Positions 8,728-16,344 of a stretch of DNA of 64,000 bases are shown here, piece by piece. The position numbers and the translations under genes were made by a program. The first letter of the stretch is position 1, and each line of letters opens with the position of its first letter. This DNA is from Acidobacteriaceae bacterium (GTDB lineage: Bacteria > Acidobacteriota > Terriglobia > Bryobacterales > Bryobacteraceae): NCBI GenBank assembly GCA_019240475.1, contig JAFAYI010000006.1:62001-126000 (forward strand). Direction: 5' to 3'. The notes beneath the pieces were generated by a model, which did no database searches, was not told the DNA's origin, and saw only the letters and a program-made list of their open reading frames with translations.

Positions 8728-9741
8728 TCAGGCGCCGACCGGCGCGGAGGGCGCGGCTGGAATCTCCGCATGCGCGAGGGCGGCGCGCAGGCGCTCGACG
8801 GTGACCTTGCCGCAGCCGAATTCGCCGACAACCACGCCCGCGGCACAGTTAGCGAGCACCGCGGCGGCCCAGAATCCGGCGCCGCATGCAATAGCCAGAC
8901 CCGTGACGGCCAACGCCGTGTCGCCTGCGCCAGTGACATCGAAGACTTCCAGGGCGCGGGTGGGAAGCCGCACGTGCTCGCGGTTGGGCAGGTAGAGCGT
9001 CATGCCCTCGGCGCCTTCGGTGAGCAGCACGACGACGCCGGGCAGGAGAGATTGGAGCCGGTCGCACGCGGCGAGGGCGTCGGGGTGAGAGCGAACGGGC
9101 AGGCCCGTAAGCATGGAGAGTTCGACCCGGTTCGGTTTTATGACCGTTGCGCCGCGATAGGTCAGCACATCGGATCCTTTGGGATCGACGATCACGGGAA
9201 CGCCGGCCTCCCTGGCGATAGGAAGCAGGGCGGCTGCAAAGCTAGGGCTGATCAGACCCTTGGCGTAATCGGAGACCAGAACGCAATCGGAGAAGCGCAA
9301 GCGGGCTCGCAGCTTTTCAAGCATCGCGAATTCCAGATCGCGAGGCAAAGCATGGGTGTCTTCTTCGTCGATGCGGGTAATCTGCTGGCGGCCGGCGATG
9401 ACTCGCGTCTTCACGGTGGTGAGGCGGCCGCGATCGGCGAAGAGATCTTCCGAAGAAACGCCGCCTTCGGCGAGGGCGGTTCGCAACTCGGCGGCAGCGG
9501 CATCCTCGCCGAGCACGCCGAACAGCATGACGCTCGCCCCCAGCGCGGCAAGGTTGACAGCGACGTTGCCCGCCCCGCCGGGATAGCAGACGGTCTTCTG
9601 CTTCAGCACGATGGGGACCGGCGCCTCCGGAGAGATGCGGCTTGCGTCGCCCATCCAATAGCGGTCGAGCATGACGTCGCCGACCACGGCGATTCGCTGC
9701 GATCCGAAGCTCTTGAGCAGATCTTGAAAATTGCCGGTCAT
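8728..9741 (-). CDS. D-glycero-beta-D-manno-heptose-7-phosphate kinase (PfkB family)
   Basis: A 337-aa PfkB/ribokinase-type kinase matching the N-terminal domain of E. coli HldE (RfaE1). It has the substrate-binding GGAGNVAVNLAALGASV motif and the catalytic anion-hole motif DVTGAGDTALAV near residue 270. It phosphorylates heptose 7-phosphate at C1 in ADP-heptose synthesis for lipopolysaccharide core. The adenylyltransferase activity of HldE is encoded by the next upstream gene instead, 13 bp away, so kinase and adenylyltransferase are split here. The order hemB, adenylyltransferase-phosphatase, kinase suggests one transcript. Confidence 0.87.
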   Translation of the reverse strand: MTGNFQDLLKSFGSQRIAVVGDVMLDRYWMGDASRISPEAPVPIVLKQKTVCYPGGAGNVAVNLAALGASVMLFGVLGEDAAAAELRTALAEGGVSSEDLFADRGRLTTVKTRVIAGRQQITRIDEEDTHALPRDLEFAMLEKLRARLRFSDCVLVSDYAKGLISPSFAAALLPIAREAGVPVIVDPKGSDVLTYRGATVIKPNRVELSMLTGLPVRSHPDALAACDRLQSLLPGVVVLLTEGAEGMTLYLPNREHVRLPTRALEVFDVTGAGDTALAVTGLAIACGAGFWAAAVLANCAAGVVVGEFGCGKVTVERLRAALAHAEIPAAPSAPVGA

Positions 9742-9754
9742 GATCGCAGTACCT

Positions 9755-10810
9755 TCACGTTAACAAGCGCGGGCTCGATAGGATCCAAGCCACGGCGCCC
9801 AGAAACGAATCGGCGCGATGGGTGCAAGGGGCGTTGGGAGGGGCTTGGCTTGCGACCAGTACGGCATGGCATCCAGCGCCGGCGGCGGCCTGGCAGTCGG
9901 CGATCGAATCGCCAATCAGGAAACACTCGCCGGCAGAGGCATGAAAGTAGTCGAGGGCCCTTTCAAGGAGCAGCTTGCCGGGCTTGCGGCATTCGCAATC
10001 ATCGGAGAGGGAGTGCGGGCAGTAGTAGATTCTTGCGATGCGAATGCCCGCCGGAAAAAGGCGGCGGAGCAACGACTGATTCACCGCGATGAAGTCGGCC
10101 TCGCTGTAGTAGCCGAGCCCGATGCCCTGCTGATTGGTGACGATGACGAGCGTGAACCCGGCATCCTGCAACTGCTGTAGTCCTTCGAGAACACCCGGTA
10201 GAAGTTCGACGCGCGCAGGATCGTGGAGGAACGGAACGTCGCGGATGAGAGTGCCGTCGCGATCGAGGAAAACCAGGCGCGGGGGCTGGCTGCGCCGCGC
10301 CGCGGGAACCTTTTCGTGCAACTGAAGCAGGGCTGCGCGTTCGAGAATGGCGGTGGTGCTGGTACGAGAGCGAATGGGAATCAAGAGCACGTGGCCGCCG
10401 TAGGCTTCGACCACGGGTTTAGAGCGAAGAGTCGCGGCCGAGTAATCGCCGCCTTTGATATAGAGGTCGGGCTGAAGTAATCGAATCAGCTCGGCGGGAC
10501 GAGTTTCGGCCATCAGCGTGACAGCGTCGACCGCCTGGAGCGCGGCCACGACCGCGAGGCGGTCTTGTTCCGGATTGATGGGCCGTAACTCGCCTTTGAG
10601 AGCGCGGACCGAAGTGTCGGAATTGACGGCGACCAGGAGCGCGTCACAGCGCCGGCGCGCTTCGGCCAGGTATTCAACGTGACCGGCATGAAGCAGGTCG
10701 AAGGCGCCGCAAGTAAACCCAATTTGCTTGCCGAGCGAGCGCTGGGCGGATACCCAGTCTCGAACCGCTTCGGGGCTCAGTATCTTGGCCGGGGCGTCGC
10801 GATCAGGCAC
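9755..10810 (-). CDS. Fusion: heptose-1-phosphate adenylyltransferase (RfaE2) and GmhB phosphatase
   Basis: A 351-aa two-domain protein. Residues 1-150 are a nucleotidyltransferase (GFTCGAFDLLHAGHVEYL, with H-x-G-H; KGGDY) matching the RfaE2 half of HldE. Residues 165-345 are a HAD phosphatase (FLDRDGTLI) with the Cys-rich zinc loop CECRKPGK and IGDSIADCQAA, diagnostic of GmhB, D-glycero-beta-D-manno-heptose-1,7-bisphosphate phosphatase. The start is GTG at 10810, sharing one base with the TAG stop of hemB (TAGTG); the frame stays open upstream but there overlaps hemB. With the adjacent kinase this gives three of the steps to ADP-heptose in two polypeptides. Confidence 0.87.
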   Translation of the reverse strand: MPDRDAPAKILSPEAVRDWVSAQRSLGKQIGFTCGAFDLLHAGHVEYLAEARRRCDALLVAVNSDTSVRALKGELRPINPEQDRLAVVAALQAVDAVTLMAETRPAELIRLLQPDLYIKGGDYSAATLRSKPVVEAYGGHVLLIPIRSRTSTTAILERAALLQLHEKVPAARRSQPPRLVFLDRDGTLIRDVPFLHDPARVELLPGVLEGLQQLQDAGFTLVIVTNQQGIGLGYYSEADFIAVNQSLLRRLFPAGIRIARIYYCPHSLSDDCECRKPGKLLLERALDYFHASAGECFLIGDSIADCQAAAGAGCHAVLVASQAPPNAPCTHRADSFLGAVAWILSSPRLLT

Positions 10811-11781
10811 TAAGTCAATAACTCCGTGGCGCGCTTGGCAAAGTAAGTCAGGATGAAATCGGCGCCCGCGCGGCGGATGCCGGTGAGCGATTCGAGGATG
10901 GCGCGATCGAGATCGAGCCATCCGTTGCGCGCGGCGGCGAGTATCATGCTAAACTCTCCGCTGACTTGATAGGCCCCGATGGGAACTTCGAATCGCTCGC
11001 GCGCGCGGGAGACGATATCGAGATAGGGCATGGCGGGCTTAACCAGGATCATGTCGGCGCCCTCTTCGAGATCGAGCGCGATCTCGCGCATGGCTTCGCG
11101 GCCATTGGACGGGTCCATTTGATAGCCGCGGCGGTCTCCGAATTGGGGCGTTGACTCGGCCGCTTCGCGGAAAGGCCCGTAGAAGACGGAAGCATACTTG
11201 GCGGCATAGGAAAGAATGGGCATGTTGACGAATCCGGAGGAATCGAGGGCGGCGCGGATAGCGCCGACGCGGCCGTCCATCATGTCGCTGGGGGCGACGA
11301 TATCGGCGCCGGCGCGGGCATGCGAGACGGCGGTTTTGGCGAGCCATTCCAAACTGGGATCGTTTTGAACGACGCCGTTTTCGATCAGGCCGCAGTGGCC
11401 GTGGCTGGTGTATTCGCAGTTGCAGACGTCGGTGATGACGAGCAGGGCGGGAACCTCGCGCTTCAAAGCGCGGATGGCCCGCTGGGCGATGCCCGAGTCC
11501 GCGTACGCGCCGGAGGCGAACTCGTCTTTCTCTTCGGGAATTCCGAACAGAATGACGCCGCCGAGGCCAAGCGCGCGGCAGCTTTCGGCTTCGCGCACAA
11601 GATTGTCGATGGACAATTGCGCGACGCCGGGCATGGAAGAGATGTCTTTACGCACGCCTTCACCGGGGCACACGAAGAGTGGTAGCACGAATTGAGACGG
11701 CTCAAGCCGCGCCTCGCGGACCAGCCGGCGCATGGCTTCAGACGAACGCAAGCGCCGCGGGCGATGAACGGGGAAGGCCAT
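10810..11781 (-). CDS. hemB: Delta-aminolevulinic acid dehydratase (porphobilinogen synthase)
   Basis: A 323-aa HemB that condenses two aminolevulinate molecules to porphobilinogen in tetrapyrrole synthesis. The zinc-site cysteines are in [14 protein letters not shown]; the two active-site lysines fall in [15 protein letters not shown] and [11 protein letters not shown]. Length is standard. AGGAG precedes the ATG at 11781. Its stop codon overlaps the start of the heptose adenylyltransferase fusion, so haem and heptose genes are translationally coupled. It is divergent from acylphosphatase with an 87-bp spacer that must hold both promoters. Confidence 0.96.
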   Translation of the reverse strand: MAFPVHRPRRLRSSEAMRRLVREARLEPSQFVLPLFVCPGEGVRKDISSMPGVAQLSIDNLVREAESCRALGLGGVILFGIPEEKDEFASGAYADSGIAQRAIRALKREVPALLVITDVCNCEYTSHGHCGLIENGVVQNDPSLEWLAKTAVSHARAGADIVAPSDMMDGRVGAIRAALDSSGFVNMPILSYAAKYASVFYGPFREAAESTPQFGDRRGYQMDPSNGREAMREIALDLEEGADMILVKPAMPYLDIVSRARERFEVPIGAYQVSGEFSMILAAARNGWLDLDRAILESLTGIRRAGADFILTYFAKRATELLT

Positions 11782-11868
11782 AGACTCCTTTCATCTTGAC
11801 ATCGCACAACGGGCGCCAACCGCCCTGCGCGCTCGTTTTACAGACGGCACGTACCACAATATTTCTAT

Positions 11869-12141
11869 ATGCAGCAGGCCGCAAAGCGATGGCTGATAGG
11901 AGGCCGCGTGCAGGGCGTCGGCTTCCGATTCTTTGTGCAACACAAGGCGACCGCATCCGGCCTGACGGGATGGGCGCGCAACCTGGACGACGGCCGAGTG
12001 GAGGTTTACGCCGTAGGCCTGACCGACCGGTTGAGCGAGCTATCCGCCGCTTTGCGCCAAGGCCCGCGCATGGCGGACGTGCGCAGCGTGGAGGAGCGAG
12101 ACAAAGCCATCGAGCGCCTGTCGAGCTTCAGTATTCGCTGA
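11869..12141 (+). CDS. acyP: Acylphosphatase
   Basis: A 90-aa protein of normal acylphosphatase length. The catalytic loop [13 protein letters not shown] holds the phosphate-binding Arg, and [13 protein letters not shown] holds the Asn that orients water. It hydrolyses carboxyl-phosphate bonds in small metabolites such as acetyl phosphate. The gene is divergent from hemB and convergent with the M28 peptidase gene, ending 6 bp from it. Confidence 0.93.
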   Translation: MQQAAKRWLIGGRVQGVGFRFFVQHKATASGLTGWARNLDDGRVEVYAVGLTDRLSELSAALRQGPRMADVRSVEERDKAIERLSSFSIR

Positions 12142-12147
12142 CGCCGG

Positions 12148-14304
12148 TTACATACCCGCCAAGTCTCCCGAGGCTTGCTTGACGACCTGGTTCATCTGCT
12201 CCAGGCATTGTTCGACCACCTGTTTTTCCTGCTGGGCGAGCGCCCAGTTCTTGGCATCCACGGCTTCGCGAATACCGGGCAGAGTTTTGACTCCGTAGCC
12301 GGTGTAGAAGCCCGGCGCGTAGATTTGATTCTTGAACCAGGGCCGGTTGGGCAAGCCTTCCGGACGGGTGAGGACGCGCTCGGCGCGCATCAGGGCTTTG
12401 TTCAGCGTGGCAAGCTGCGCGGGATCGAGCGAGCTCTTCGCGGCAGCGAGCTGCAGCAGGCCCTCATATTTCTGACCGTTCGTTTTCAACTCTTCGAGCT
12501 GCTTGCGCAGGCCGGAGAAATCGATCTCCTGCCCGCTTTTCTTTGCTTCCTTTTCGATCTCGTCGACGTATCCGTTGACGGTGTTGGCGAAGTGGCCGAA
12601 TTCGAACGGAAGAATGGACGCGTCGCCGAGACGAAGGAGCGCGGTGGCGGTGTATTGAGAGAGCGCTTTGCCATCGACGAATCCGAAGGCGCCGTCGGAG
12701 AAGTGAGTGTACCAATAGATGTCGTCATAGACGGAGTGGTAGATGCCGCTCTTGGTCTGGCCGCCGAATCCTTCGTTCATGCTGGCGACGCCAAGGTAAT
12801 CGATGAAGGCTACGTAATCGGAGCCGGCGCCGAGCGCTCCGATGGTGAACGACTTGTCTTTATTGGCGTTCTCGGGCTCTTCCTGGTTGTCGGCCGGAGG
12901 ATGGTGCAAGGAGTAATCGGCGAGATTGGAGCTGGCGCCTGGCTGGGGAACGGCGGTTGCGACCTCGTCGGCGAATTCCTCGAGCGTATGAGAGCCGGCG
13001 ATGTGAATCCAGCCGTGGGCGGTGTTATCGGAGTTCAGATAGGCGACGGCCTTTTCTTTGAGTTCGTCCTGATGCTTTTCGGCCCATTCGGTGGAGCCGA
13101 GGAGGCCGAACTCTTCGCCATCCCACCAAGCGATCTTGATCGTGCGCTTGGGTTTCCAACCTTGCTTTTCGAGAGTGGCGAGAGCGCGCGCGGTTTCGAG
13201 CAGCGCGACGGCGCCGGAGGTGGGGTCGTCCGCGCCATTGACCCAAGCGTCGTGATGGTTGCCGGCGATGACCCATTCGTCGGGCGATTCGGCGCCGGGG
13301 ATGGTAGCGATGACGTCGTAGAGGGGCTTGGAGGTCCAATCGTAATCGGTCTTCATGTGGACGCGCGCGGCGCCGGGGCCGGCGTGATAGGTGATGGGCA
13401 GCGAGCCGCGCCAGTCGCGCGGGACAATGGGGCCGGTGAGCTGCTCAAGAATGGGCTGCGCGTCGGCATAGGAGAGCGGCAACACGGGAATCTTCATGAT
13501 GCTTTTCGCTTCCGAGATGGCGAGGCGCTTGGAGCCTTTTTCCGAGGCCCAGCCGGGCGAGAGAGGATCGCCGGAATAGAGAGGCATGTCGAGCACGCTG
13601 CCGCGCTGGACCCCATCGGGCGGGCGCATGGGCCCTTTGGTGTAAACGTCGTCGACGAAGTAGCCGTCTTCGTGCGGGTCGGAGTAGATGAGACAGGCGA
13701 GCGCGCCGTGCTCCTGGGCGACCTTGGCCTTGATGCCGCGCCAGCTCTTACCGTAGCGAGTGATTACGATTTTGCCTTTGACGCTGATGCCTTGCTTGTT
13801 GAGCCATTCGTAATCTTCGGGAATGCCGAAGTTGGCGTAGACGACCTGGCCGGTGACGTCGCCGCTGGCGGCGTAGGCGTTATAGGTAGGGAGCTGATTG
13901 GCTTGCCCGCTGGTGGGGTCGACGGAGACGGCGGGCTCTTTGAGTTTGGCGACGTAGCGCTTGGGCCCGAGGACCTCCACCTGACGGGCGGTCGGGTACG
14001 GCATCAGGGCTTCGAACTCTTCGATGCGGGCGTCGAGGCCCCATTCCTTAAGGTTGCCGAGGATGTATTCGGCGACGGCTTTCGAGCGCGGCGAACCGGC
14101 GTTGTGAGGCTCGGCCGCTTGAAATTCCATGTAGCGGCGGAGGCGGGCGGGGTCGGGGATTGCCTGGACTTGTTGTTCGAGTTTCTGCTGGTCGGCGAGA
14201 TCCTTGGCGAGAAAGCCGCGGATGGAGGGAGTTTGGGCGAAGGTGGAAAACGGCAGGGCGACACAGAGAGCGAAGCACAACGCAGAGGTCACGACGGGTT
14301 TCAT
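12148..14304 (-). CDS. Secreted M28 metallopeptidase, glutamate carboxypeptidase II-like
   Basis: A 718-aa exported protein (signal peptide ending near STFAQT) with the domain order of human GCPII/PSMA: protease-associated domain (about 130-320, GKIVITRYGKSWRG), M28 zinc-peptidase domain, and a C-terminal transferrin-receptor-like dimerisation domain. Zinc ligands and the catalytic Glu are visible in AGNHHDAWVNGADDPTSG and WWDGEEFGLLGSTEW. Members cleave C-terminal acidic residues or act as aminopeptidases outside the cytoplasm. The long open frame on the opposite strand is a GC artefact. No operon partner. Confidence 0.9.
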   Translation of the reverse strand: MKPVVTSALCFALCVALPFSTFAQTPSIRGFLAKDLADQQKLEQQVQAIPDPARLRRYMEFQAAEPHNAGSPRSKAVAEYILGNLKEWGLDARIEEFEALMPYPTARQVEVLGPKRYVAKLKEPAVSVDPTSGQANQLPTYNAYAASGDVTGQVVYANFGIPEDYEWLNKQGISVKGKIVITRYGKSWRGIKAKVAQEHGALACLIYSDPHEDGYFVDDVYTKGPMRPPDGVQRGSVLDMPLYSGDPLSPGWASEKGSKRLAISEAKSIMKIPVLPLSYADAQPILEQLTGPIVPRDWRGSLPITYHAGPGAARVHMKTDYDWTSKPLYDVIATIPGAESPDEWVIAGNHHDAWVNGADDPTSGAVALLETARALATLEKQGWKPKRTIKIAWWDGEEFGLLGSTEWAEKHQDELKEKAVAYLNSDNTAHGWIHIAGSHTLEEFADEVATAVPQPGASSNLADYSLHHPPADNQEEPENANKDKSFTIGALGAGSDYVAFIDYLGVASMNEGFGGQTKSGIYHSVYDDIYWYTHFSDGAFGFVDGKALSQYTATALLRLGDASILPFEFGHFANTVNGYVDEIEKEAKKSGQEIDFSGLRKQLEELKTNGQKYEGLLQLAAAKSSLDPAQLATLNKALMRAERVLTRPEGLPNRPWFKNQIYAPGFYTGYGVKTLPGIREAVDAKNWALAQQEKQVVEQCLEQMNQVVKQASGDLAGM

Positions 14305-14428
14305 AGTTGGACTATTTTATCTTTACGAACACAACGGGCACGAATGCGCTAGAGCGAAGACAGCCTGTGGGCCTTGGACTAACCTGGCGGACACACTTCG
14401 GGCGCAGTGGAATGAAGCTGGGGAACGG

Positions 14429-15145
14429 TCAGGCGGCTTTTTCGACCTTTCTTCGGGCTGCCTGGGCCAATTCGGCGACCGCTTGATCGATTTCGAGATC
14501 GTTGTTGAGGACTCTTGTTACGTCTTCGGCTCGCTGGGAGCGCGCGGCCTCATCCAACCGGTGATCGACCTTGGCTTCGGCGAGCATGACGGCCCATTTA
14601 TGCAGTTGCTCTTTTCTGTCTTCGGCTCGCTGAGAACGCGCGGCCTCATCCAACCGCCGGGTTTCAGCCGATTGGCGCAGGGCGAGAGAAGCTTGCTTTT
14701 GGCGCTGCGATTCGAAGCCAATTTCCATTCGGCGCTGCTCGGCTCTGAGCTTTAGGAGGTCGTTGAGGGACTTGTGGAAGGCGCGGTCGTTGGTGGTTTG
14801 GTAGCGGAGAAAGAGCGAGAATTGACGGTCCTGGTCTTTGGCGGGGAGATCTTCGGCCATTGTGAGGTCTTGAAGCCGCTGGGCGCGCTGCGAGAGCCAA
14901 TAGTGCTGAGCCATTTTCTGGACGAGGATGGATTCGGTCAGGGTGGCGGGCTGGTGCTCGGCGCGAAGACCGCAGAGTAGGGCGTCGAATTCGTCCTGAT
15001 CTTCAGAGGGCAGGACGCTGAAGGCGCCGGCCATGCCATGGCGGAAGTTGTTGCGGCAGGAGGCGGCTTTGCCGGCGTCGGTGACGGGGCCGGTAGAGTG
15101 CCGGGCGTTGGCGCGATTGGCCGCGATTTGGGCATCGGTAGACAT
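14429..15145 (-). CDS. Conserved acidobacterial hypothetical protein (STGP type)
   Basis: A 238-aa charged, soluble protein from the ATG at 15145, beginning MSTDAQIAANRANARHSTGP. This opening, followed by KAASCRNNFRHGM, is typical of a multicopy hypothetical family I recall from Acidobacteriota; no function is known to me. The C-terminal half is rich in Arg, Glu, Gln and probably forms coiled coils. It contains a duplicated segment, RLDEAARSQRAED, twice about 31 residues apart, also visible as a DNA repeat. No signal peptide or membrane segment. Not obviously part of an operon. Confidence 0.65.
   Translation of the reverse strand: MSTDAQIAANRANARHSTGPVTDAGKAASCRNNFRHGMAGAFSVLPSEDQDEFDALLCGLRAEHQPATLTESILVQKMAQHYWLSQRAQRLQDLTMAEDLPAKDQDRQFSLFLRYQTTNDRAFHKSLNDLLKLRAEQRRMEIGFESQRQKQASLALRQSAETRRLDEAARSQRAEDRKEQLHKWAVMLAEAKVDHRLDEAARSQRAEDVTRVLNNDLEIDQAVAELAQAARRKVEKAA
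14525..14660 (-). repeat. Internal direct repeat in the hypothetical gene
   Basis: Two near-identical stretches of about 35 bp start near 14525 and 14622 and both encode RLDEAARSQRAED in the minus-strand gene. It looks like a short in-frame duplication in a coiled-coil region. Confidence 0.7.
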
Positions 15146-15164
15146 AAAGAGAATGCTCCTTCGC

Positions 15165-15187
15165 GCCGATGGTCGGATAGGGGGAGT
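15165..15187 (+). repeat. Third, degenerate copy of the intergenic GATAAGTCGAATAGGGGGAG repeat
   Basis: This 23-base stretch aligns with the core of the two identical copies at 19035-19075 and 19159-19199 with one deletion and one or two substitutions. It lies 20 bp upstream of the minus-strand hypothetical gene start. Confidence 0.5.
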
Positions 15188-15309
15188 GCGGCGGGCGCCG
15201 CGGGGGGCGGGTAAGTGGTTGAAGGGGATGGGAGATGTTGGTCGGGTGGGTTTTGTGACCGCGAGGATAAGCGGGGCGACGGATCGTAGTGTCCGAGCCG
15301 ATGGGCGGT

Positions 15310-15437
15310 CTAGGGCCGGCTCGCTGGAAATATGCGAAAGCGGCGGCGGGCCTCGATTCGATACGTTTCGAAGCCGGCTCGATCTATCGTGAAAACGGTG
15401 GACAAGCGTTCGCGCTTCGCCAGATAAACAAAAGTAG
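15310..15437 (-). pseudogene. vapC 3' fragment (PIN-domain C-terminus) cut off by the IS element
   Basis: The minus-strand frame from 15437 down to the TAG at 15310 encodes FVYLAKRERLSTVF followed by TIDRAGFETYR and a basic tail. This is the last helix, strand and final acidic residue (Asp in FTIDRAGF) of a VapC-type PIN ribonuclease. It has no start of its own; upstream the frame runs into the left end of the IS1595-family element. Joined to the fragment at 18110-18415 after removing the element and one target copy, the frame is continuous (102 + 39 codons, then stop). Confidence 0.88.
15430..15437. repeat. Target-site duplication, left copy
   Basis: AAAAGTAG abuts the left end of the element. 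The right copy at 18110-18117 is CAAAGTAG, 7 of 8 identical. Eight base pairs is the duplication length known for the IS1595 family. Confidence 0.85.
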
Positions 15438-15466
15438 GGCAATAATATACTTGGCAACTCATTTGT
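15438..15466 (+). repeat. Left terminal inverted repeat of the IS1595-family element
   Basis: Read inward the end begins GGCAATAATATACTTGGCAA; the right end read inward begins GGCAGTAATATAGTTGACAA. Over 29 bases there are four mismatches. The repeat ends 27 bp before the first passenger gene. Confidence 0.9.
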
Positions 15467-15493
15467 GACATGCTAGGCGGCTGAGGAGATGGC

Positions 15494-15859
15494 ATGGTGG
15501 ATGATTACCGTGATTTGGGGCAGTACTTCGTAGTGTTCAATGAGGTGGCTGCTGCTGCACGTTATCGTGGAACCGTGACTTATCAGGAGTTGGCTCATCT
15601 AATTGGTTTGCCAATCGTCGGCAGCTACATGGGTCGTGAAATCGGCAAGATTCTTGGAAGGATTTCCAGGGCAGAGCATGAACTAAAGCATCCGCTTCTT
15701 AGCGCGGTAGCCGTCACGGTAGGGGGTATACCGGGACACGGATTCTTCGAACTAGCTACTGAGCTTGAGGAATTCAGCGGTGCCACAGAAGAGGAAAGGC
15801 GTGAGTTTTGGGAAACCGAGATTAAGCGCGTCCACGAGCACTGGAGAAAAAAATTCTAA
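15494..15859 (+). CDS. Passenger gene: hypothetical protein (121 aa), winged-helix-like
   Basis: Starts 56 bp inside the left end of the element with a clear GAGGAG five bases before the ATG. The protein reads MVDDYRDLGQYFVVFNEVAA and then TVTYQELAHLIGLP, GSYMGREIGKILGRIS and LLSAVAVTVGGIPGHGFF. The middle part resembles the start of an alkyltransferase-like/MGMT-type DNA-binding helix-turn-helix (V-T-Y-x-E-L-A), but the catalytic PCHR motif of MGMT is absent. I do not recognise a named family. It is convergent with the toxin-antitoxin operon, three bp from its end, and on the opposite strand to the transposase. Function unknown; possibly a DNA-binding or defence cargo protein. Confidence 0.7.
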   Translation: MVDDYRDLGQYFVVFNEVAAAARYRGTVTYQELAHLIGLPIVGSYMGREIGKILGRISRAEHELKHPLLSAVAVTVGGIPGHGFFELATELEEFSGATEEERREFWETEIKRVHEHWRKKF

Positions 15860-15862
15860 CAT

Positions 15863-16024
15863 TCACGTCGGCTTCTTGCCGCGCTTCTTTTCCCGCGTGC
15901 GCTTCTGGCGCGCCTCTTCCTTCAGCAGATCGCCTTTTGACACGGTGAGCACCATGCGGAGCGCGTTGCTCATGCGTTCGGCTTCAGTGGTGCCGGGAAC
16001 CTTGGGAGCGGGTTCAGGTTTCAT
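15863..16024 (-). CDS. Small basic protein, third gene of the Panacea operon (53 aa)
   Basis: The ATG at 16024 overlaps the TGA of the toxin-like gene (ATGA), so it is translationally coupled. The peptide MKPEPAPKVPGTTEAERM is followed by a helical segment and a very basic tail ending KKRGKKPT. It may bind nucleic acid or act as an accessory antitoxin; similar small downstream genes next to this toxin type are familiar to me but unnamed. The frame is open further upstream, but that would lie within the preceding gene. Confidence that it is a gene rests on the overlap and the conserved-looking N-terminus. Confidence 0.6.
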   Translation of the reverse strand: MKPEPAPKVPGTTEAERMSNALRMVLTVSKGDLLKEEARQKRTREKKRGKKPT

Positions 16025-16332
16025 AGTGATCTGAGTATCTCTTCTACTTCTTCGATCCACAACAGCAGCACATGTTCATTATCCGTCCCCCTGTTTTCAA
16101 TCCCAAAAAAGATCCTCAGAACCGGGATGGTCAATCCGAACACTCGGCTTACTGCCTGGTAGATGTTGGCTGTTGCACGGTCGTACTGGTCTGGATTTGT
16201 AGCGATACCCCATAACAATCCATTCAGCGGCCCTCCGATTACGTCTTCCGAATACTTGGCGAGAATCGCGTCTCGCTGCGCGGTGTATTCATCCGTTTCA
16301 ACGAGAGTGCGATATCGGAGCCGATCCGACAT
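16021..16332 (-). CDS. Candidate toxin, RelE/HigB-like (103 aa)
   Basis: A compact 103-aa protein starting MSDRLRYRTLVETDEYTAQR, with GLLWGIATNPDQYD, YQAVSRVFGLTIPVLRIFF and a C-terminal VLLLWIEEVEEI strand/helix. The order of helices then beta strands ending in an LLWIEE element is like RelE/HigB ribosome-dependent RNases, but a clear catalytic set cannot be assigned by eye. It lies 12 bp downstream of a Panacea-domain antitoxin gene and overlaps the small gene after it, the arrangement of a toxin-antitoxin operon. Toxicity is inferred from context. Confidence 0.6.
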   Translation of the reverse strand: MSDRLRYRTLVETDEYTAQRDAILAKYSEDVIGGPLNGLLWGIATNPDQYDRATANIYQAVSRVFGLTIPVLRIFFGIENRGTDNEHVLLLWIEEVEEILRSL

Positions 16333-16344
16333 AGCCGAACAACT

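Noticed and set aside
12175..14352. 725-codon open frame opposite the M28 peptidase
   Set aside because: It is antisense to a well-supported peptidase with clear motifs; its composition (Gly/Val/Asp-rich, no motifs) is that of a reverse-strand GC artefact. The same holds for the long antisense frames at 52594-54000, 35190-36293 and 59120-60346.
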